Positions 3,515-5,435 of a stretch of 5,435 nt of DNA are shown in pieces. Made by a program: the position numbers and the translations under genes. The notes below the pieces were generated by a model. It did not search any database. It was not told the DNA's origin and saw only the letters and a program-made list of their open reading frames with translations. The stretch is from Flaviramulus sp. (GTDB taxonomy: Bacteria > Bacteroidota > Bacteroidia > Flavobacteriales > Flavobacteriaceae): the NCBI GenBank assembly GCA_023255235.1, contig JALRJA010000101.1, forward strand, positions 1-5,435. Reading direction: 5' to 3'. Each line of letters begins with the position of its first letter. The first letter of the stretch is position 1.

Positions 3515-5435
3515 ATGAAAAAACGCACTACCCTTTTCCTGTCTTTTATTTTAGTTTCTATAAGCTTGCTAGCACAAGAACAAGTAAAACAGCAAGGTCA
3601 CACAGACCAAAATAAATTTAGACAAATGAAAGACCTTTTGGCAACACCAAATGAAAGCAGAACAGCTTCGGGAGCACCAGGTCATGCCTACACACAACAG
3701 CAGGTAGATTATATTATCAATATTCGTTTAGACGAAGATAAAAATCAAATTTACGGCGATGAAAAAATAACCTATTACAACAATTCTAAAGATCATTTAG
3801 AATACCTATGGGTGCAGTTAGACCAAAACATGAGAGCCAGAAACTCTAAAACTCCAGATATTAACACAGAGAGTTTTGATTCAGCATTTAATGGTCCTGT
3901 ATCCTTTACCAACGCTAATTTGAAAGACCGATTTGATGGCGGTTTTAATATAGAATATGTTAAAAATGAAGACGGTTCAAATTTATCACATACCATCAAT
4001 CAAACCATGATGCGCATTAATTTAACAAAACCTTTAGCTCCGGGAGACATTTTTAAATTTCAAATAAAATGGTGGTATAACATCAATGATATAAATGTAG
4101 ATGGCGGTCGTTCTGGTTTAGAAACTTTTCCAGACGGAAACAACAATTACACCATTGCACAGTTTTACCCAAGGTTATGCGTGTATGATAATGTTGAAGG
4201 CTGGCAAAATATGCAATTTTGGGGACGCAGTGAATTTGCTCTAGAATTTGGAGACTTTGATGTTAAAATAACTGTTCCTGAAGACCACATTTTAGAAGCC
4301 ACAGGCGAATTGCAAAACCCAAAAGATGTTTTAACAAGAGAGCAACAAAACCGTTTTAAAGACGCTGAAAAAGCATTTAAAGACCCTGTTTTTATTGTAA
4401 CACAAGAAGAAGCCGAAATAGCAGAAAAAGGACGTAGCAACAAAACTAAAACATGGCATTTTAAAGCAAACAAAGTAAGAGACTTTGCCTTTGCTTCATC
4501 AAGAAAATATATATGGGATGCCATGGCTGTTAATATTAATGGTAAAACCGTAATGGCAATTTCATTATACCCAAAAGAAGGTAACCCACTTTGGGAAGAA
4601 CACTCTACAAGAGTAGTTGCTAATACCCTAGAAGAATACTCTAAACTCACCTTTGATTACCCTTACAGCAAAGCCGTATCTGTTCACTCAGAAAGACAAG
4701 GAATGGAATACCCAATGATTTGTTTTAACTATGGGCGTCCAGAACCAGACGGCACCTATTCTGAACGAACCAAAAGAGGTATGATTGGTGTTATTACTCA
4801 TGAAATTGGTCATAACTTTTTCCCCATGATTGTAAACAGCGATGAACGCCAATGGACCTGGATGGACGAAGGCTTAAACTCATTTGTTGAAACTTTAGCA
4901 GAATTAGACTATGACCCCAATTTTATAACAGGAAATTTACCAAAAGACATCGTTCCATACATGGGTGGAGACCAAAGCTTTTTATCTCCCATCATGTCAC
5001 AAGGTGATTATGTATTTCAATTTGGACCTAATGCCTATACCAAACCAGCAGCAGGACTCTATTTACTTAGACAAACCATTATGGGACCAGAACTCTTTGA
5101 CCACGCCTTTAGAACTTACTCACAACGCTGGATGTTTAAACACCCAACACCAGCCGATTTTTTTAGATCTATGGAAGACGCATCAGCAATGGATTTAGAT
5201 TGGTTTTGGAGAGGTTGGTTCTACACAACAGACTACACAGATATTGGAGTAAAAGAAGTAAAGCAATTCTATTTATCAGACAAACCATCAGAAGATGCCA
5301 TAAAACAAGCACAACGCTACAATATGAATTTAGATGAATACAAAGATAAATTAGTGTTTTACACAGAAGCAGAAAACGGAATAATACCAAGCGATGCAAA
5401 AAACCCATCAGACTTTGAATTCTTAAACACCTACT
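3515..5435 (+). CDS. Secreted M1 family zinc metallopeptidase (aminopeptidase), 3' end outside window
   Basis: The frame stays open for 640 codons to the window edge. The protein begins MKKRTTLFLSFILVSISLLA, a signal peptide with likely cleavage near residue 20, so it acts outside the cytoplasm. An N-terminal beta domain follows, starting at SGAPGHAYTQQQVDY (~52-66). Catalytic landmarks are GMEYPM (396-401), the Bacteroidota counterpart of the GAMEN motif, and HEIGH (429-433) followed after 18 residues by Glu452 in DEGLN. These give the full HExxH-x18-E zinc site, with His429, His433 and Glu452 as ligands and Glu430 as catalytic base. Tyr508 in AYTKPAAGLYLL matches the transition-state tyrosine. 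The domain end is WFWRGWFYTTDYTDIGV (~566-582), and the part after that is a family-specific tail. M1 enzymes remove N-terminal amino acids from peptides; specificity here is unknown. Missing sequence is probably only the C-terminal tail. Identification is secure. Confidence 0.95.
   Translation, partial: MKKRTTLFLSFILVSISLLAQEQVKQQGHTDQNKFRQMKDLLATPNESRTASGAPGHAYTQQQVDYIINIRLDEDKNQIYGDEKITYYNNSKDHLEYLWVQLDQNMRARNSKTPDINTESFDSAFNGPVSFTNANLKDRFDGGFNIEYVKNEDGSNLSHTINQTMMRINLTKPLAPGDIFKFQIKWWYNINDINVDGGRSGLETFPDGNNNYTIAQFYPRLCVYDNVEGWQNMQFWGRSEFALEFGDFDVKITVPEDHILEATGELQNPKDVLTREQQNRFKDAEKAFKDPVFIVTQEEAEIAEKGRSNKTKTWHFKANKVRDFAFASSRKYIWDAMAVNINGKTVMAISLYPKEGNPLWEEHSTRVVANTLEEYSKLTFDYPYSKAVSVHSERQGMEYPMICFNYGRPEPDGTYSERTKRGMIGVITHEIGHNFFPMIVNSDERQWTWMDEGLNSFVETLAELDYDPNFITGNLPKDIVPYMGGDQSFLSPIMSQGDYVFQFGPNAYTKPAAGLYLLRQTIMGPELFDHAFRTYSQRWMFKHPTPADFFRSMEDASAMDLDWFWRGWFYTTDYTDIGVKEVKQFYLSDKPSEDAIKQAQRYNMNLDEYKDKLVFYTEAENGIIPSDAKNPSDFEFLNTY

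Noticed and set aside
4165..4650. 161-codon open frame on the minus strand
   Set aside because: It lies wholly inside the M1 peptidase coding sequence, shows no family features and is an antisense shadow; the plus-strand frame carries clear M1 family sequence throughout.

Overview
The window looks like chromosomal DNA from a marine or environmental member of the Flavobacteriaceae (Bacteroidota). Supporting signs are the strongly AT-rich composition with A-rich leaders in front of start codons instead of clear Shine-Dalgarno motifs, and promoter-like motifs close to the Bacteroidota TTG-N(17-23)-TAnnTTTG consensus. The gene content agrees: a DUF6702 protein, two secreted proteins with a carboxypeptidase-regulatory-like (beta-sandwich) domain, and an M1 metallopeptidase of the Bacteroidota GMEYPM subtype. 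The genus cannot be fixed from this sequence.

Region 1 (1-366) is a scar-like or junction region. It opens inside a fragment that reads as a class I ribonucleotide reductase large subunit (NrdA). At about 143-150 the sequence switches abruptly, in another frame, to the last ~38 codons of a GNAT-type acetyltransferase. That fragment ends at 261 inside a very good rho-independent terminator (253-285). Directly abutting the terminator is a 77-nt structured element (286-362) with several nested inverted repeats, resembling a dispersed Bacteroidota repeat or RNA element.

Region 2 (367-1188) holds pepE on the minus strand. It encodes a complete cytosolic alpha-aspartyl dipeptidase (family S51) with all expected catalytic residues and a recognisable promoter. 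It is divergent from the rest.

Region 3 (1189-5435) is entirely on the plus strand and encodes exported proteins: two tandem paralogous secreted proteins that overlap by 14 nt, a secreted DUF6702 protein, and the first 640 codons of a secreted zinc aminopeptidase (M1) that runs off the window. All four have N-terminal signal peptides, so the block probably makes a set of envelope or periplasmic proteins around a peptidase. The partners of the peptidase have no established function. Weak promoter-like motifs before the DUF6702 gene and before the peptidase gene suggest it may not be a single transcription unit. A 19-codon reading frame ahead of the DUF6702 gene ends in an A8 run and would fuse in frame to that gene after a -1 shift.

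The most notable points are the nrdA/GNAT chimeric junction, the structured element at 286-362, the TTG start and overlap of the paralogous pair, and the uncharacterised secreted-protein block next to the M1 peptidase. No phage, IS, CRISPR, tRNA or rRNA is visible.
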